Origin: Streptomyces gobiensis
Lineage (GTDB): Bacteria > Actinomycetota > Actinomycetes > Streptomycetales > Streptomycetaceae
Direction: 5' to 3'
Assembly: GCF_021216675.1 (NCBI RefSeq)
Contig: NZ_CP086120.1
Location: 3,842,501-3,906,500 of the forward strand
Length of the DNA stretch: 64,000 nt
Position numbers and translations under genes: made by a program. The notes beneath the pieces are model-generated. The model made no database searches and was not told the DNA's origin. It saw only the letters and a program-made list of their open reading frames with translations. This document shows positions 47,604 through 56,847 of the stretch, in pieces; within the stretch, counting starts at the first letter, position 1, and every line of letters begins with the position of its first letter.

Positions 47604-47980
47604 ACGTCGCACGTCTGGCTGGCTATACGGCTCTGGCCGTACTCGGTGTCCTGGTGGGCGTCTCGGGGACGCTCGTGCAAGGTGGCTGGTTTCCCGGCGG
47701 GCTGCTGCTCGCGCTGGTGGCCGCCGGTGGACTCTTCTACGGCGGAACGCTGCTGATGCGTACCCGGCTTGGGGCCGTGATCCCGGCGGCGGGGTGGGCG
47801 CTCACCGTACTACCGCTGGTCATGTGGTCCCGGCCGGAAGGGGACTTCCTGGTCACGGGGCTGAGTCCTGGTGTCTTCCTCTACGGCGGGGTGATCGCCG
47901 CTGTGATCTGCGCCACGCTGGCGCCCCCTGGGGAGTCACGATTCGGCGGTCTCGGGCACCCTGGCGGACGCCCCAAGTAA
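47600..47980 (+). CDS. DUF6113-type membrane protein
   Basis: This 126-residue protein has about four hydrophobic helices ([73 protein letters not shown]) and a short polar tail. Its GTG start overlaps the mshB stop by 4 bp (GTGA), so it is translationally coupled to mshB. Function unknown. Confidence 0.75.
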   Translation: MNVARLAGYTALAVLGVLVGVSGTLVQGGWFPGGLLLALVAAGGLFYGGTLLMRTRLGAVIPAAGWALTVLPLVMWSRPEGDFLVTGLSPGVFLYGGVIAAVICATLAPPGESRFGGLGHPGGRPK

Positions 47981-48056
47981 GGTGGGGCGCGCCGGCGAGC
48001 CGTACTCGCAACACCATCGAACGATGAGGCGGCGCATCCAACCGGGAGATCCTGCT

Positions 48057-49781
48057 TTGAGTCGTGAAACTGACAGCCCGTACCCGCCGGGGAACGAGCC
48101 GGACGAGCCAAAGACCGAGACAACGCTGACCACCCGGGTCCGGATCAACATCCCCGGTTCCCGGCCCATTCCGCCGGTCGTCATGCGTACGCCGGTTGGT
48201 GACGGCGAGGCCAGGGAGGGTGGCGTGGACTCGGGTGAGCGTGCTGAGGCGAGCACCCCCGACAACGGCTCGGGGAGAGCGAGTGCCAGCGGCTCCCGGG
48301 AGACCAGCTCCTGGTTCGCTCCGCGCAAGCCTCCGACGCCGCCTGGGGGTACGCCGACCGGCCAGGTGCCCCCCGCCGCTCCGGCCCCGCCGCCCCCGCC
48401 CCCGCCCCCACCCCGGGCCGCCTCGGATCCCCCGGCTCCGCCGCCGCCGTCCGCGCCGTCGATCCTTACGCCGCCCGCCGGGCCGACCAGCGGACCGGGC
48501 ACCGGCGATATGCCGCTGCTGCCGCCCGAGTTCCGGATGAACGAGGAGCCGCAGGCCCACGCCCAGGCCCAGCAGCCCCCGGCCGCACCGCCCGTGCTGA
48601 CCCCGCCGCCGGAACGGCTGGTCAGCGACACCTTGGCCAGCGGTATCCCGGTGGTGCCCTCGGCCGAGGACGAGGCGCGCATCGGTGCGTTCCCGACGGC
48701 ACTGCCGCCCAACCCCGCCGCGCCGGAGTTCAACACCCCGGAGCCTGCCGCCGCGCCCGCGTTCAGTGACCGGGAGCCGCCCGCGAAGAAGGGCCGCTCC
48801 AAGCTGATGCTCTTCGGCGCCACCGCCGTTGGAGTGCTGGGTATCGCCTATGGCGCGGGTCTGCTCCTCGATCACGCGGATGTGCCCAACGGCACCACGG
48901 TGCTCGGCGTTGACATCGGCGGCTCCAGCAAGCAGGAGGCCGTCAACAAGCTCAACGCGGCGCTCGGCGACCGGGTGACCCAGCCGCTCACGATCGATGT
49001 CGGCGGCACCGAGAAGGAGCTCAAGCCCCGTATCGCCGGGCTGGCCCTGGACACCGAGACGACCGTACGCAATGCCTCGGGCCGGGACTACAACCCCATT
49101 TCCGTCATCGGCTCCCTTGTCGGCGGCAGCCGTGAGGCCGAACCGGCCTTCAAGGTTGATGACGAGAAGCTGAAGGCAGCGCTTCGGGATCTCACCTCGG
49201 ACACCGGTGGCGGTGGCGCGGGCGGTACGGGTGATACGGGCGGTACGGGCGGTGCCGCCGGGGAGGGCATGGTCAAGTTCGAGAACGGCAAGGCCATCGC
49301 CGTCCCCGGCAAGGCCTATATGGCGGTCGACGCGGACAAGTCCGCCACGGAGGTCGATGAGGCCTACCGCGAGCGTGCGGCCACCGGCAAGAACGCGCCG
49401 ATCACCCTCCCGGTGACCAAGCAGGAGCCCAAGGTCACCGAGCAGGAAATACAGCGCGCGATCAAGGAGTTCGGGGAGCCCGCGATGTCCGGGCTTGTCA
49501 CGGTGAAGGCGGGTAACGCGTCGATCAGCTTCAGCCCGGAGAAGTCACTGCCGAAGTTTCTGTCGATGCGGCCGCTCAAGGATGGCAAGCTCGTTGACCA
49601 CTATGACCTCGATGCGCTCAAGGCGCTCTATGGAAGCGTCTTCGACGGTGTCAAGGTCACCCGGGGGGACGGCAGTAGGACGCCGGTGACTCCGGAGGAT
49701 GTGGCGGGGGCGTTGCGGTTGGTGTTGACGGAGACGGATCCGGCTAAGCGGGTCGGGGTGATCGAGCTGGATCCGCGGTAG
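48057..49781 (+). CDS. Membrane-anchored protein with peptidoglycan-binding-4 (VanW-associated) domains
   Basis: This 574-residue envelope protein has an N-terminal ~240-residue Pro-rich, disordered cytoplasmic region, including runs of prolines. One membrane helix (MLFGATAVGVLGIAYGAGLLL, ~250-270) precedes an extracellular part. That part has a repeated alpha/beta domain (GTTVLGVDIGGSSKQEAVNKL; KELKPRIAGLALDTETTV) resembling PF12229. A Gly/Thr-rich linker (GGGGAGGTGDTGGTGGAAG) follows, then a second copy-like region. TTG 48057 follows GGGAG. No VanW domain is seen. It probably binds cell wall. Confidence 0.75.
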   Translation: MSRETDSPYPPGNEPDEPKTETTLTTRVRINIPGSRPIPPVVMRTPVGDGEAREGGVDSGERAEASTPDNGSGRASASGSRETSSWFAPRKPPTPPGGTPTGQVPPAAPAPPPPPPPPPRAASDPPAPPPPSAPSILTPPAGPTSGPGTGDMPLLPPEFRMNEEPQAHAQAQQPPAAPPVLTPPPERLVSDTLASGIPVVPSAEDEARIGAFPTALPPNPAAPEFNTPEPAAAPAFSDREPPAKKGRSKLMLFGATAVGVLGIAYGAGLLLDHADVPNGTTVLGVDIGGSSKQEAVNKLNAALGDRVTQPLTIDVGGTEKELKPRIAGLALDTETTVRNASGRDYNPISVIGSLVGGSREAEPAFKVDDEKLKAALRDLTSDTGGGGAGGTGDTGGTGGAAGEGMVKFENGKAIAVPGKAYMAVDADKSATEVDEAYRERAATGKNAPITLPVTKQEPKVTEQEIQRAIKEFGEPAMSGLVTVKAGNASISFSPEKSLPKFLSMRPLKDGKLVDHYDLDALKALYGSVFDGVKVTRGDGSRTPVTPEDVAGALRLVLTETDPAKRVGVIELDPR

Positions 49782-49831
49782 CCCCTGGCGGGGCGGGTTC
49801 CCCTGTCCCGCCCCTCCTCGGCTGTGCCGGT

Positions 49832-50341
49832 GTGCGGCTGCGCCGCGGGGCGGGGCTTGCGCCCGGCTGCGGGTGCCGTGGGTGGGTGTCCCCATATCCC
49901 GCCCCTTCCCGTAACCGGGGCTTCGCCCCGGGGCCCCAGGGTTGGCCGGTGCGGCTGCGCCGCGGCTTCGGGGGGCCGTGGTGGGTGCCCCGTGTTCCGG
50001 CCCCTTCCCGGTTGTGCGGTGTGCGGCTGCGCCGCGTGGCGGGGCTTCGCCCGGCTGCGGGGGTGCCGTGGGTGGGTTTCCCCGTATCCCGCCCCTTCCC
50101 GGAAACCGGGGCTTTGCCCCGGGGCCCCGGGGTTGGTCCGGTGCGGGACGGTGGCCGGGTTGTGCCCACCAGGCGTCGCGAGCTCCGTTACGGGGTGGGC
50201 CGGAGCGTCGTGGCTGGTGTGGGTGGGTGGTTGCGTAGCAGGGCGGGCCCACGCCCCTCGCGGGGCTGCGAGTGCCCACAACACGGGGTGGGGGGTCTGG
50301 GGCGTTAGCCCTCAGGTTCGGGGAGGGGTGGGTTCGGGGAG
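49832..50341. repeat. Composite GC-rich intergenic repeat array
   Basis: This gene-free region is built from repeats. A ~107-bp unit occurs at 49832-49937 and again at 50021-50128. Each contains CCCGCCCCTTCCCG and an ACCGGGGCTT...CCCCGGGG hairpin. The right edge (50273-50341) resembles, in opposite orientation, the left end of the element at 36088-36250. No coding region is present. The same family recurs at 56848-57092. Confidence 0.7.
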
Positions 50342-50368
50342 AGTCCTGCGGACGGCCCGCAGCGGTGG

Positions 50369-51199
50369 TTAGTTCAGGCGGGCGCGGGCTGTGTGGGCTT
50401 CTTGGCGGATGGTTTCCGCTGCTTTGGGGTCCATTGGGGCGACCGTGTTCGCGTACTCCTCCAGTTCCGCCGCGCCGCCCAGGAAGTCGCCCCGGTCGAC
50501 GAGGAGCCGGGCGCGTTCGTAGCGCAGCCGGGCCGGGTGGTGCGGGAGGAGCAGGGACAGCTCCACCGCCCAGAGCTGGACGTCCGTGCGTTCCGGGCGG
50601 GCCGCCGCCCAGGCGCGGATATTGCCCAGGATCCGCAGCACGATCTCCAGCGGATCCGCCGGCCGTAGCATCGTCTCCGACAGCGTCGCCCCCGTCGCCC
50701 CGGCGACCAGCAGCTCGACGTCGTGCTCGGTGAGCAGCCGACCGCCCGCGAAGGGGTCGACGAGGACATGATCACCGGTTGGATCGCCGAACCCCACGAT
50801 GAAGTGGCCCGGCAGCGCGACCCCATAGACCGGTGCGCCCGCACGTCGGGCGACCTCGATCCACACCACGGACAGCAGGATCGGCAGCCCGCGCCGCCGC
50901 CGCAGCACCTCGCTGAGCAGCGAGGACTCCAGCCGCCGATAGTCGGCCGGGGTGCCGTGGAAGCCCTCCTGCTCACCAAGGAGCCCGGTCAGCGCGCGGG
51001 CCCAGGCCGCTGGAGTCCGCTGTGTGGCGAAGGGCAGCATCCCGGTCAGCCGGTCCAGTTCGACCTGCGCGCTGTCGATACCGTGCTCACCCGCTTCCGG
51101 GTCGGCCTCGGCGTTGATGAGCAGACAGAGCAGGGCGAGGTCGGGCCGCTCGGCGCGCGCGGCCTCCGCGAAGCGTTCCCGTGCCGTCTTGCTGTCCAT
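50369..51199 (-). CDS. SirB1-family protein (transglutaminase-like with TPR tail)
   Basis: This 276-residue protein has a SirB1-type N-terminal domain: LLSEVLRRRRGLPILLSVVWIEVARRAG, ALPGHFIVGF and LVDPFAGGRLL. It resembles a transglutaminase fold, but no catalytic Cys is seen before the His and Asp. The C-terminal ~90 residues are TPR-like helices (AVELSLLLPHHPARLRYERAR; LVDRGDFLGGAAELEEY). Function unknown. It is the second gene after the GNAT gene on the minus strand. Confidence 0.8.
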   Translation of the reverse strand: MDSKTARERFAEAARAERPDLALLCLLINAEADPEAGEHGIDSAQVELDRLTGMLPFATQRTPAAWARALTGLLGEQEGFHGTPADYRRLESSLLSEVLRRRRGLPILLSVVWIEVARRAGAPVYGVALPGHFIVGFGDPTGDHVLVDPFAGGRLLTEHDVELLVAGATGATLSETMLRPADPLEIVLRILGNIRAWAAARPERTDVQLWAVELSLLLPHHPARLRYERARLLVDRGDFLGGAAELEEYANTVAPMDPKAAETIRQEAHTARARLN

Positions 51200-51225
51200 G
51201 TACCGAGCCTTGTCAGTGTGGCCTT

Positions 51226-51255
51226 GTAGTGCGGCGTAGTGCGGCGTAGTGCGGC
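51226..51255. repeat. Three tandem 10-bp units
   Basis: GTAGTGCGGC is repeated three times exactly (51226, 51236, 51246), flanked on both sides by CCTTGTCAGTG. It lies just upstream of the SirB1-family start codon and may vary in copy number. Confidence 0.7.
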
Positions 51256-51259
51256 CTTG

Positions 51260-52270
51260 TCAGTGCTGGGGAGCCCGCCAGTGGTGGTAGGCGTGATGCG
51301 TGGCGAACCCCATCCCGTCATAGAGGGCGCGCGCACCCTCATTGTCGGTCTCTGCTTGGAGATAGGCGGCGGACGCTCCTTCGTCCAGCGCCTTACGGGC
51401 GAGCGCGGCCATCACCGCGCTGGCCAGCCCCTCCCGGCGGCGCGCCGGGTCGACCTCGACGGCGGTGAATCCGGCCCAGCGGCCGTCCACCACACAGCGC
51501 CCGATCGCAGCGGGCGGGCTGCCGGGCTCCTCACCCGGCACTGTCGCGAACCATACGGAAGGGCCGCCGCACAGCACCCGCAGAACGTCCGGCCCCGGCT
51601 GCCGGAAGCGCTGATAGCGGCGTAGCCAGGCATCGCCGATGGAACGGCTGAGCATGACCTGGGCGGTGCCGTCGTCCCGGTCCGCGAGCTGGGCCAGCCC
51701 GGCGATCCGTATCTCGGCGGTCGTCTCCCGTACCCAGCCGCGTTCGGCCAGCTCGGCGGCGAGCCGTTCATCCGTGTCCTCGGCTCCGGTGCTGAGCTGG
51801 ATGTACGCGGGCAGCCCACGTACCGCGTACCAGTCGATGACCTGGGACAGCGCCTCGTCGAGGGGCACCCCGGGCGAACCCAGCGGCAGCACCGAGTTGG
51901 CGCGCCGGGTGAACCCGCCGGAGGCGCGCAGCTCCCAGTCCCCGAGCCGCTCGCTCTCCGCCGACGGCCAGGCCCGTGCCGCGACCCGCGCCAGCTCACG
52001 GGCGCCCGCAGCGGGCAGCCCCCGGCGCCGTGCCGGGGTGGCGGGAACGACCTTGCCCGCTACCAGCCGCGCTTCCGCGAGCCGGACCGCTACGCCGTCG
52101 CGCCGTGTGATACACAGCACACCGTGCGTCCACGATGTGAGCACACCGACCGTGTCGGTGAATTTCCCGGAGTGGTCTCCGGCTCCGGTCAAACTACGCA
52201 CCGAGACACGTTTCCCCACGTCATCGGGGGTAATACGGATCTCAAGGCGTCCGCTCATGGTGAATTCCAC
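51260..52270 (-). CDS. GNAT-family N-acetyltransferase with N-terminal extension
   Basis: This is a 336-residue protein. The C-terminal ~140 residues carry a GNAT fold with the acetyl-CoA-binding motif VDPARRREGLASAVMAALARKA and the terminal strand AYLQAETDNEGARALYDGMGF. The N-terminal ~65 residues form a small beta-rich domain (RITPDDVGKRVSVRSLTG). GTG 52270 is chosen because AGGAGGG lies upstream; ATG 52258 (MSGRLEIRI) is an alternative. The substrate is unknown. It is divergent from fdxA. Confidence 0.85.
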   Translation of the reverse strand: MEFTMSGRLEIRITPDDVGKRVSVRSLTGAGDHSGKFTDTVGVLTSWTHGVLCITRRDGVAVRLAEARLVAGKVVPATPARRRGLPAAGARELARVAARAWPSAESERLGDWELRASGGFTRRANSVLPLGSPGVPLDEALSQVIDWYAVRGLPAYIQLSTGAEDTDERLAAELAERGWVRETTAEIRIAGLAQLADRDDGTAQVMLSRSIGDAWLRRYQRFRQPGPDVLRVLCGGPSVWFATVPGEEPGSPPAAIGRCVVDGRWAGFTAVEVDPARRREGLASAVMAALARKALDEGASAAYLQAETDNEGARALYDGMGFATHHAYHHWRAPQH

Positions 52271-52384
52271 GGTTCTGCTAGACCCTCCTGTTCGTCTGGT
52301 GCCCAGGAATGGCGATACTAGATGTGGGCATCGACGACGCCGCGCTCCCGCGCGAGATGAGCCCTACCGAGGAGGAACGACAGC

Positions 52385-52711
52385 GTGACCTACGTCATCG
52401 CGCAGCCTTGTGTCGATCTGAAGGACAAGGCCTGCATCGAGGAGTGCCCCGTCGACTGCATCTACGAGGGCCAGCGGTCCTTGTACATCCACCCGGACGA
52501 ATGCGTCGACTGCGGGGCCTGTGAGCCGGTCTGCCCGGTCGAAGCGATCTTTTACGAGGACGACACTCCCGAGGAGTGGAAGGATTTCTACAAGGCGAAC
52601 GTCGAGTTCTTCGATGAGCTCGGTTCGCCCGGTGGCGCCAGCAAGCTCGGCCTGATCGAGCGCGATCACCCCGTCATCGCCGCGCTTCCGCCGCAGGAGC
52701 ACGACGAGTGA
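52385..52711 (+). CDS. fdxA: Seven-iron ferredoxin
   Basis: This 108-residue electron carrier has [3Fe-4S] and [4Fe-4S] clusters. Ligand cysteines lie at positions 9, 17, 21 and 25 (CVDLKDKACIEECPVDC) and in CVDCGACEPVCP. The acidic C-terminus is typical of mycobacterial/Streptomyces FdxA. GTG 52385 follows GAGGAGGAA. A terminator hairpin follows. Confidence 0.95.
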   Translation: MTYVIAQPCVDLKDKACIEECPVDCIYEGQRSLYIHPDECVDCGACEPVCPVEAIFYEDDTPEEWKDFYKANVEFFDELGSPGGASKLGLIERDHPVIAALPPQEHDE

Positions 52712-52747
52712 GCCAGCCGCGAGTGAATCAGCTGCGCTAGCCGCACC

Positions 52748-52779
52748 CGGTCCCGTATGGCAGACGCTGTACGGGACCG
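52748..52779 (+). terminator. Terminator between fdxA and dapC
   Basis: CGGTCCCGTA (52748-52757) pairs with TACGGGACCG (52770-52779) across a 12-nt loop, followed by a short T-rich stretch. Confidence 0.65.
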
Positions 52780-52812
52780 CGGTCTTTGTCAACGAGAAAG
52801 CGAGTCAGCCCC

Positions 52813-53910
52813 GTGCCCCCCGTCTCCTCCCGGCTGCCGGTCTTCCCCTGGGACCGCCTGGAGCCGTACAAGACGACCGCCGCCGCGCACCCGTACGGCA
52901 TCGTCGATCTGTCCGTCGGTACGCCCGTGGACCCGGTCCCGGAGCTGATCCAGCGGGCGCTGGCCGGGGCGAGTAACCGGCCCGGCTATCCCACCGTGTG
53001 GGGCACCACCGAGCTGCGTGATGCGATCACCGGCTGGTGTGAGCGGCGGCTTGGGGCGCGCGGTGTCGAGCACACCAATGTTCTGCCGGTCCTCGGCTCC
53101 AAGGAGCTGGTGGCCTGGCTGCCGACCCAGCTGGGCCTGGGCCCGGGGGACCGCGTGGCGTATCCGCGGCTGGCCTATCCGACATACGAGGTCGGCGCGC
53201 GGCTGGCCGGCGCCGAACCGGTGGTCTATGACTCACCGACCGAGCTGGATCCTGCCGGGCTGAGGCTGCTCTGGCTCAACTCCCCGTCCAACCCGACGGG
53301 CCGGGTGCTGGCCAAGGAGGAGCTACGGGAGACGGTGGCCTGGGCCCGGGAGCACGGGGTGCTGGTCTTCAGCGATGAGTGCTACCTCGAGCTCGGCTGG
53401 GAGGCCGACCCGGTTTCCGTGCTGCACCCGGACGTCTGCGGCGGCAGCTTCGCGGGCCTGGTCGCGGTGCACTCGCTCTCCAAGCGCTCCAACCTGGCGG
53501 GCTACCGCGCGGCGTTCATCGCCGGTGACGCGGCGGTGCTCGGCGAGCTGCTGCAGATCCGTAAGCACGGCGGAATGATGACGCCCGCACCGGTGCAGGC
53601 GGCCACCGTGGTCGCGCTGGGCGATGACGCTCATGTCGTACAGCAGCGGGAGCGCTACGCCGCGCGCCGTTCCGCGCTGCGTGGGGCGCTGGAGCAGCAG
53701 GGCTTCCGCATTGAGCACAGCGAGGCTTCGCTGTATCTCTGGGCGACCCGGAATGAGCCCTGCTGGGACACGGTCGGCGAGCTGTCCAAGCAGGGCATCC
53801 TGGTCGCTCCGGGCGACTTCTACGGCCCGGCCGGTGAGCGGTTCGTACGGGTCGCCTTCACGGCTACGGACGAGCGGGTGGCCGAGGCGGTGCGGCGGCT
53901 GAACAGCTGA
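52813..53910 (+). CDS. dapC: Succinyldiaminopimelate transaminase
   Basis: DapC is a PLP-dependent fold-type I aminotransferase of the succinylase branch of lysine/diaminopimelate synthesis. The 365-residue product has SVGTPVDPVP, WLNSPSNPTGRVL, FSDECYLELGW and the PLP lysine in HSLSKRSNLAGYRAAF. The C-terminal substrate arginine region is ERFVRVAFTATDERV. GTG 52813 (VPPVSSRLPVFPW) matches the family start; a TTG nine codons upstream is also possible. dapE of the same pathway lies 1.9 kb downstream. Confidence 0.93.
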   Translation: MPPVSSRLPVFPWDRLEPYKTTAAAHPYGIVDLSVGTPVDPVPELIQRALAGASNRPGYPTVWGTTELRDAITGWCERRLGARGVEHTNVLPVLGSKELVAWLPTQLGLGPGDRVAYPRLAYPTYEVGARLAGAEPVVYDSPTELDPAGLRLLWLNSPSNPTGRVLAKEELRETVAWAREHGVLVFSDECYLELGWEADPVSVLHPDVCGGSFAGLVAVHSLSKRSNLAGYRAAFIAGDAAVLGELLQIRKHGGMMTPAPVQAATVVALGDDAHVVQQRERYAARRSALRGALEQQGFRIEHSEASLYLWATRNEPCWDTVGELSKQGILVAPGDFYGPAGERFVRVAFTATDERVAEAVRRLNS

Positions 53911-53940
53911 CCGGGACAGCGACAGCTGACCGGGACAGCG
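53903..53940. repeat. 19-bp tandem duplication across the dapC stop
   Basis: The 19-bp unit beginning ACAGCTGACCGGG is present twice without a gap (53903-53921 and 53922-53940). The first copy contains the dapC stop codon. The second runs into the terminator stem. Confidence 0.8.
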
Positions 53941-53980
53941 GAAGGGCTCCGGGGACGGTGAGTCCCGGAGCCCTTCCGCT
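53937..53980. terminator. Strong terminator after dapC
   Basis: A perfect 17-bp stem (53937-53953 with 53964-53980) and a 10-nt loop lie between convergent genes. Confidence 0.85.
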
Positions 53981-54012
53981 GAACGTGCTGGCTGGTGGTG
54001 CTGGGGTACGCG

Positions 54013-54498
54013 TCAGAGCGGGATACCGGCGACGGTGCCGCCGCCCTGGCCCAGCGAGGCGGTGCCCACCGCGTCGGTCGGCACCGCGTCGGCCACGTCG
54101 GTCGGCAGCCCGTCGACCGACAGGTTCTCGGTGACGGTCCGGACGGCCTTGCCGGGCAGATTGCTGACGTTGGCCTCGCCGGCGGCCTCCTGCACAAGCG
54201 GGAGGGCGGACTTGCCCAGGCTGCCCGCGACCTGACCTGCGGCCGGGACGCCGTGCCTGACTACCTCGCTGCCGACCTCCCCGGCCACGACGCTGGTGGT
54301 CTGTGCCGTTTCATCAACGGTGTTGCCCAGCTGGTCACCGTCCGCCTTCTCCACAGTCTCCAGTGCGCCCAACCCGCCCAGCTGCGGAGCCGGCGGGACA
54401 TCCACGGCATTGGCCGACCCGGCGGCCGCACCGACGACGGAGACGGCGCCCGCGGCTGACAGCAGGGCGCTCTTAGCGATCCGGCGCGTGAGGGACAT
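54013..54498 (-). CDS. Small secreted protein, function unknown
   Basis: This is a 161-residue protein with a signal peptide (KSALLSAAGAVSVVGAAAGSANA, cleavage after ANA). The mature part is small, Val/Gly/Ala-rich and lacks cysteines. It contains weakly repetitive segments (SVVAGEVGSEVV; AAGQVAGSLGKSALPLV; LPTDVADAVPTDAV). It is typical of abundant Streptomyces secreted proteins of unknown role. ATG 54498 has a GGAGCAAC site. The 54499-54797 gap upstream holds no gene. Confidence 0.7.
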   Translation of the reverse strand: MSLTRRIAKSALLSAAGAVSVVGAAAGSANAVDVPPAPQLGGLGALETVEKADGDQLGNTVDETAQTTSVVAGEVGSEVVRHGVPAAGQVAGSLGKSALPLVQEAAGEANVSNLPGKAVRTVTENLSVDGLPTDVADAVPTDAVGTASLGQGGGTVAGIPL

Positions 54499-54797
54499 GT
54501 TGCTCCTTTGACGGAGAGGTGTATTTCGGGACTCCGGGGCAGTGCCCGGTCAGACGCAGTGCCTATCGCGTCGGATGCCCGGAAAGTTGCGGCCCGCGCA
54601 GGTAAAGGATTGGCAATGCGTCGCATCATATGGGTAGGGCAAAGTGGGCAATCGGTGCAGCGTGCTGAGTCGCTCAAGGGCGGTAGAACCCAGTAGGGAC
54701 AAGGGTTGTGACGGTTGCGGGAGCCGCCTGCGCGGGGGAGGGGGCCGAAGTCAGCCTGCCGTGTGGGAAAGTGACTCCTTCGAGGTAATCCGCCGGG

Positions 54798-55724
54798 CTA
54801 CCTCGCCAGTGTGAGGCGTACTTCCGTGCTTGCTGAACTATCGTTTTTTCGCCAGCCGTCAGCGGAATTCCGGGCGTCCCAGACGAGCTTTCCGTAAGAG
54901 ATGCGTTCGATGCCCAACTCGGACGCGTTGGCCAGCGCCCAGTGCGCCAGCTCCCAGCCTCGCCGGGACGTGCCGGCCGGTCCCGCCTTGGCGTTATCGG
55001 CGGACCGCGCGGTCGCGCGCACCGGGATCGATATGACACCCGACGGCGCGCTACGGCCCGCGCTGGTCCCGCTGTCCGTGGGCAGTACGTCCTCGCCGAA
55101 CTCCCGTGTGAGCTTCTGGCGGACCCGGGCCGTGTCGCCCGGCCGTGGTTCGCCGCTGCCGGTGCAGTTGAGCGTGGCGGCCCGGCGACCGGTGAGTGCG
55201 GCGGTGAGCTGGGCGGCCCGTGGCTCATGCTTGGCGTACGCCTGCGGGAAGCCGCTGAGCTGCACCTTCTGGGCGGCGACGGTGAGCGGGAGCCGGGTGT
55301 AACCCGGGATCTCCACCAGGTGGTCATAGAACTTCCCGGCCGAGTAGACCGGGTCAAGGATCTGCTCGGCCGAGCCCCAACCCTGGGAAGGGCGCTGCTG
55401 GAAGAGGCCGACGGAGTCGCGGTCGCCGTAGTCGATATTGCGCAGCGCCGACTCCTGCAGCGCGGTGGCCAGCGCTATCGTCACCGCCCGCTCAGGCAGT
55501 CCACGGGAGGCGGCGACCGCCTGGATGGTCGCCGCGTTGCGCGCCATCTGCGGCTCGATCTCATACGGCTGCTCGCCGTCCACCCCCCGCACCACACAGC
55601 GGGGCGGGCCGTGCTCGGTGGACTTGTAGTGCACCACCAGGTAGCCGACGAGCCCGAGCAGCACAACGCACGCGCCGACGGTCCGCGCCCGCCGTCCGCC
55701 CCCTTTCGCCTGCCGCTTTGCCAT
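54798..55724 (-). CDS. Membrane-anchored, transglycosylase-like protein
   Basis: This is a 308-residue protein. An N-terminal basic stretch and one transmembrane helix (VGACVVLLGLVGYLVVHY) anchor it outside the cell. The extracytoplasmic part has AVTIALATALQESALRNIDY with DSVGLFQQRPSQGWGSAEQI, which resembles the lytic-transglycosylase Glu plus GLFQ signature. The C-terminal segment (WELAHWALANASELGIERISY) resembles another cell-wall domain. Homologues are sometimes labelled heavy-metal transporters, which nothing in the sequence supports. Divergent from dapE. Confidence 0.75.
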   Translation of the reverse strand: MAKRQAKGGGRRARTVGACVVLLGLVGYLVVHYKSTEHGPPRCVVRGVDGEQPYEIEPQMARNAATIQAVAASRGLPERAVTIALATALQESALRNIDYGDRDSVGLFQQRPSQGWGSAEQILDPVYSAGKFYDHLVEIPGYTRLPLTVAAQKVQLSGFPQAYAKHEPRAAQLTAALTGRRAATLNCTGSGEPRPGDTARVRQKLTREFGEDVLPTDSGTSAGRSAPSGVISIPVRATARSADNAKAGPAGTSRRGWELAHWALANASELGIERISYGKLVWDARNSADGWRKNDSSASTEVRLTLAR

Positions 55725-55762
55725 GCCGCAACCTTATCGGTGGCCCCGGTAGGCTCATCCGC

Positions 55763-56842
55763 ATGGCGCCGAACAAGCTCGACCTCCAGCAGGATGCCGC
55801 GCGGCTCACCGCGCAGCTCGTCGACTTCCCCTCGGAGAGCGGGGACGAAAAGGCCCTTGCGGACGCGATCGAGCAGGCGCTGGGCGGGCTACCGCATCTC
55901 ACCGTGCTGCGGCACGGCAACAACATCGTCGCCCGCACCGAGCTCGGCTGCGCCGAGCGCGTCATCCTCGCCGGGCATATCGACACCGTGCCGATCGCGG
56001 CGAATGTCCCGTCCCGGCTCGATGAGCACGGGGTGCTGTGGGGCTGCGGCACCTCGGATATGAAGTCCGGTGTGGCCGTACAGCTGCGGATCGCCGCCAC
56101 GGTTCCGGAACCGAACCGCGATCTCACCTTCGTCTTCTACGACAACGAAGAGGTCGCCGCCCACCTCAACGGTCTCGGCAAGGTCGCCGCGGCCCACCCC
56201 GACTGGCTGGCCGGGGACTTCGCCGTGCTCCTCGAGCCCTCCAGCGGCGAGGTCGAGGGCGGCTGCCAGGGCACGCTCCGGGTGCTGCTGCGCACGGAGG
56301 GCCAGCGTGCCCACTCCGCCCGCAGCTGGATGGGCGAGAACGCCGTCCACGGCGCCGCCCCGGTCCTGGCGAAGCTCGCCGCGTATGAGCCGCGCCGGGT
56401 CCTCATCGACGGCCTCGAATACCGCGAGGGCCTCAACGCGGTCCGTATCGAGGGCGGTGTCGCGGGCAACGTCATCCCGGATGTCTGCACGGTGACCGTC
56501 AACTACCGCTACGCCCCTGACCTCACCGGTGAGCAGGCCCTCGCACATGTCCGCGAGGTCTTCGCGGACTGCGGGGTGGCGGAGCTGACCGTAGACGATC
56601 ACTCCGGTGCGGCCCTCCCGGGCCTGAACCACCCGGCGGCGGCCGCGTTTATGGCGGCGGTCGGCGGCACGCCCCAGCCGAAGTTCGGCTGGACGGACGT
56701 CTCCCGCTTCAGCGCGCTGGGGGTTCCCGCGGTGAATTACGGGCCGGGGGAGCCGAATCTGGCGCACAAGGTGGATGAGCGGGTGGAGACGGGGCAGGTC
56801 CTGCGCTGTGAGGCCCGCCTGCGCTCCTGGCTGACCGGGTAA
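55763..56842 (+). CDS. dapE: Succinyl-diaminopimelate desuccinylase
   Basis: DapE is an M20 zinc hydrolase that removes succinate to give LL-diaminopimelate for lysine and peptidoglycan. The 359-residue product has zinc and catalytic motifs LAGHIDTVP, GCGTSDMKSG, FYDNEEV and LLEPSSGEVEGG, and the final His in NLAHKVDERV. The lid/dimerisation domain contains RTEGQRAHSARSW. ATG 55763 fits the family start. The 339 bp downstream are repeat sequence. Confidence 0.93.
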   Translation: MAPNKLDLQQDAARLTAQLVDFPSESGDEKALADAIEQALGGLPHLTVLRHGNNIVARTELGCAERVILAGHIDTVPIAANVPSRLDEHGVLWGCGTSDMKSGVAVQLRIAATVPEPNRDLTFVFYDNEEVAAHLNGLGKVAAAHPDWLAGDFAVLLEPSSGEVEGGCQGTLRVLLRTEGQRAHSARSWMGENAVHGAAPVLAKLAAYEPRRVLIDGLEYREGLNAVRIEGGVAGNVIPDVCTVTVNYRYAPDLTGEQALAHVREVFADCGVAELTVDDHSGAALPGLNHPAAAAFMAAVGGTPQPKFGWTDVSRFSALGVPAVNYGPGEPNLAHKVDERVETGQVLRCEARLRSWLTG

Positions 56843-56847
56843 GCCAT

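Noticed and set aside
49832..50341. CRISPR array
   Set aside because: Repeats are long, GC-rich, few and nested, with no regular spacers and no cas genes.
54798..55724. Heavy-metal transporter
   Set aside because: One transmembrane helix and a transglycosylase-like segment; no metal-binding motif or transporter topology.
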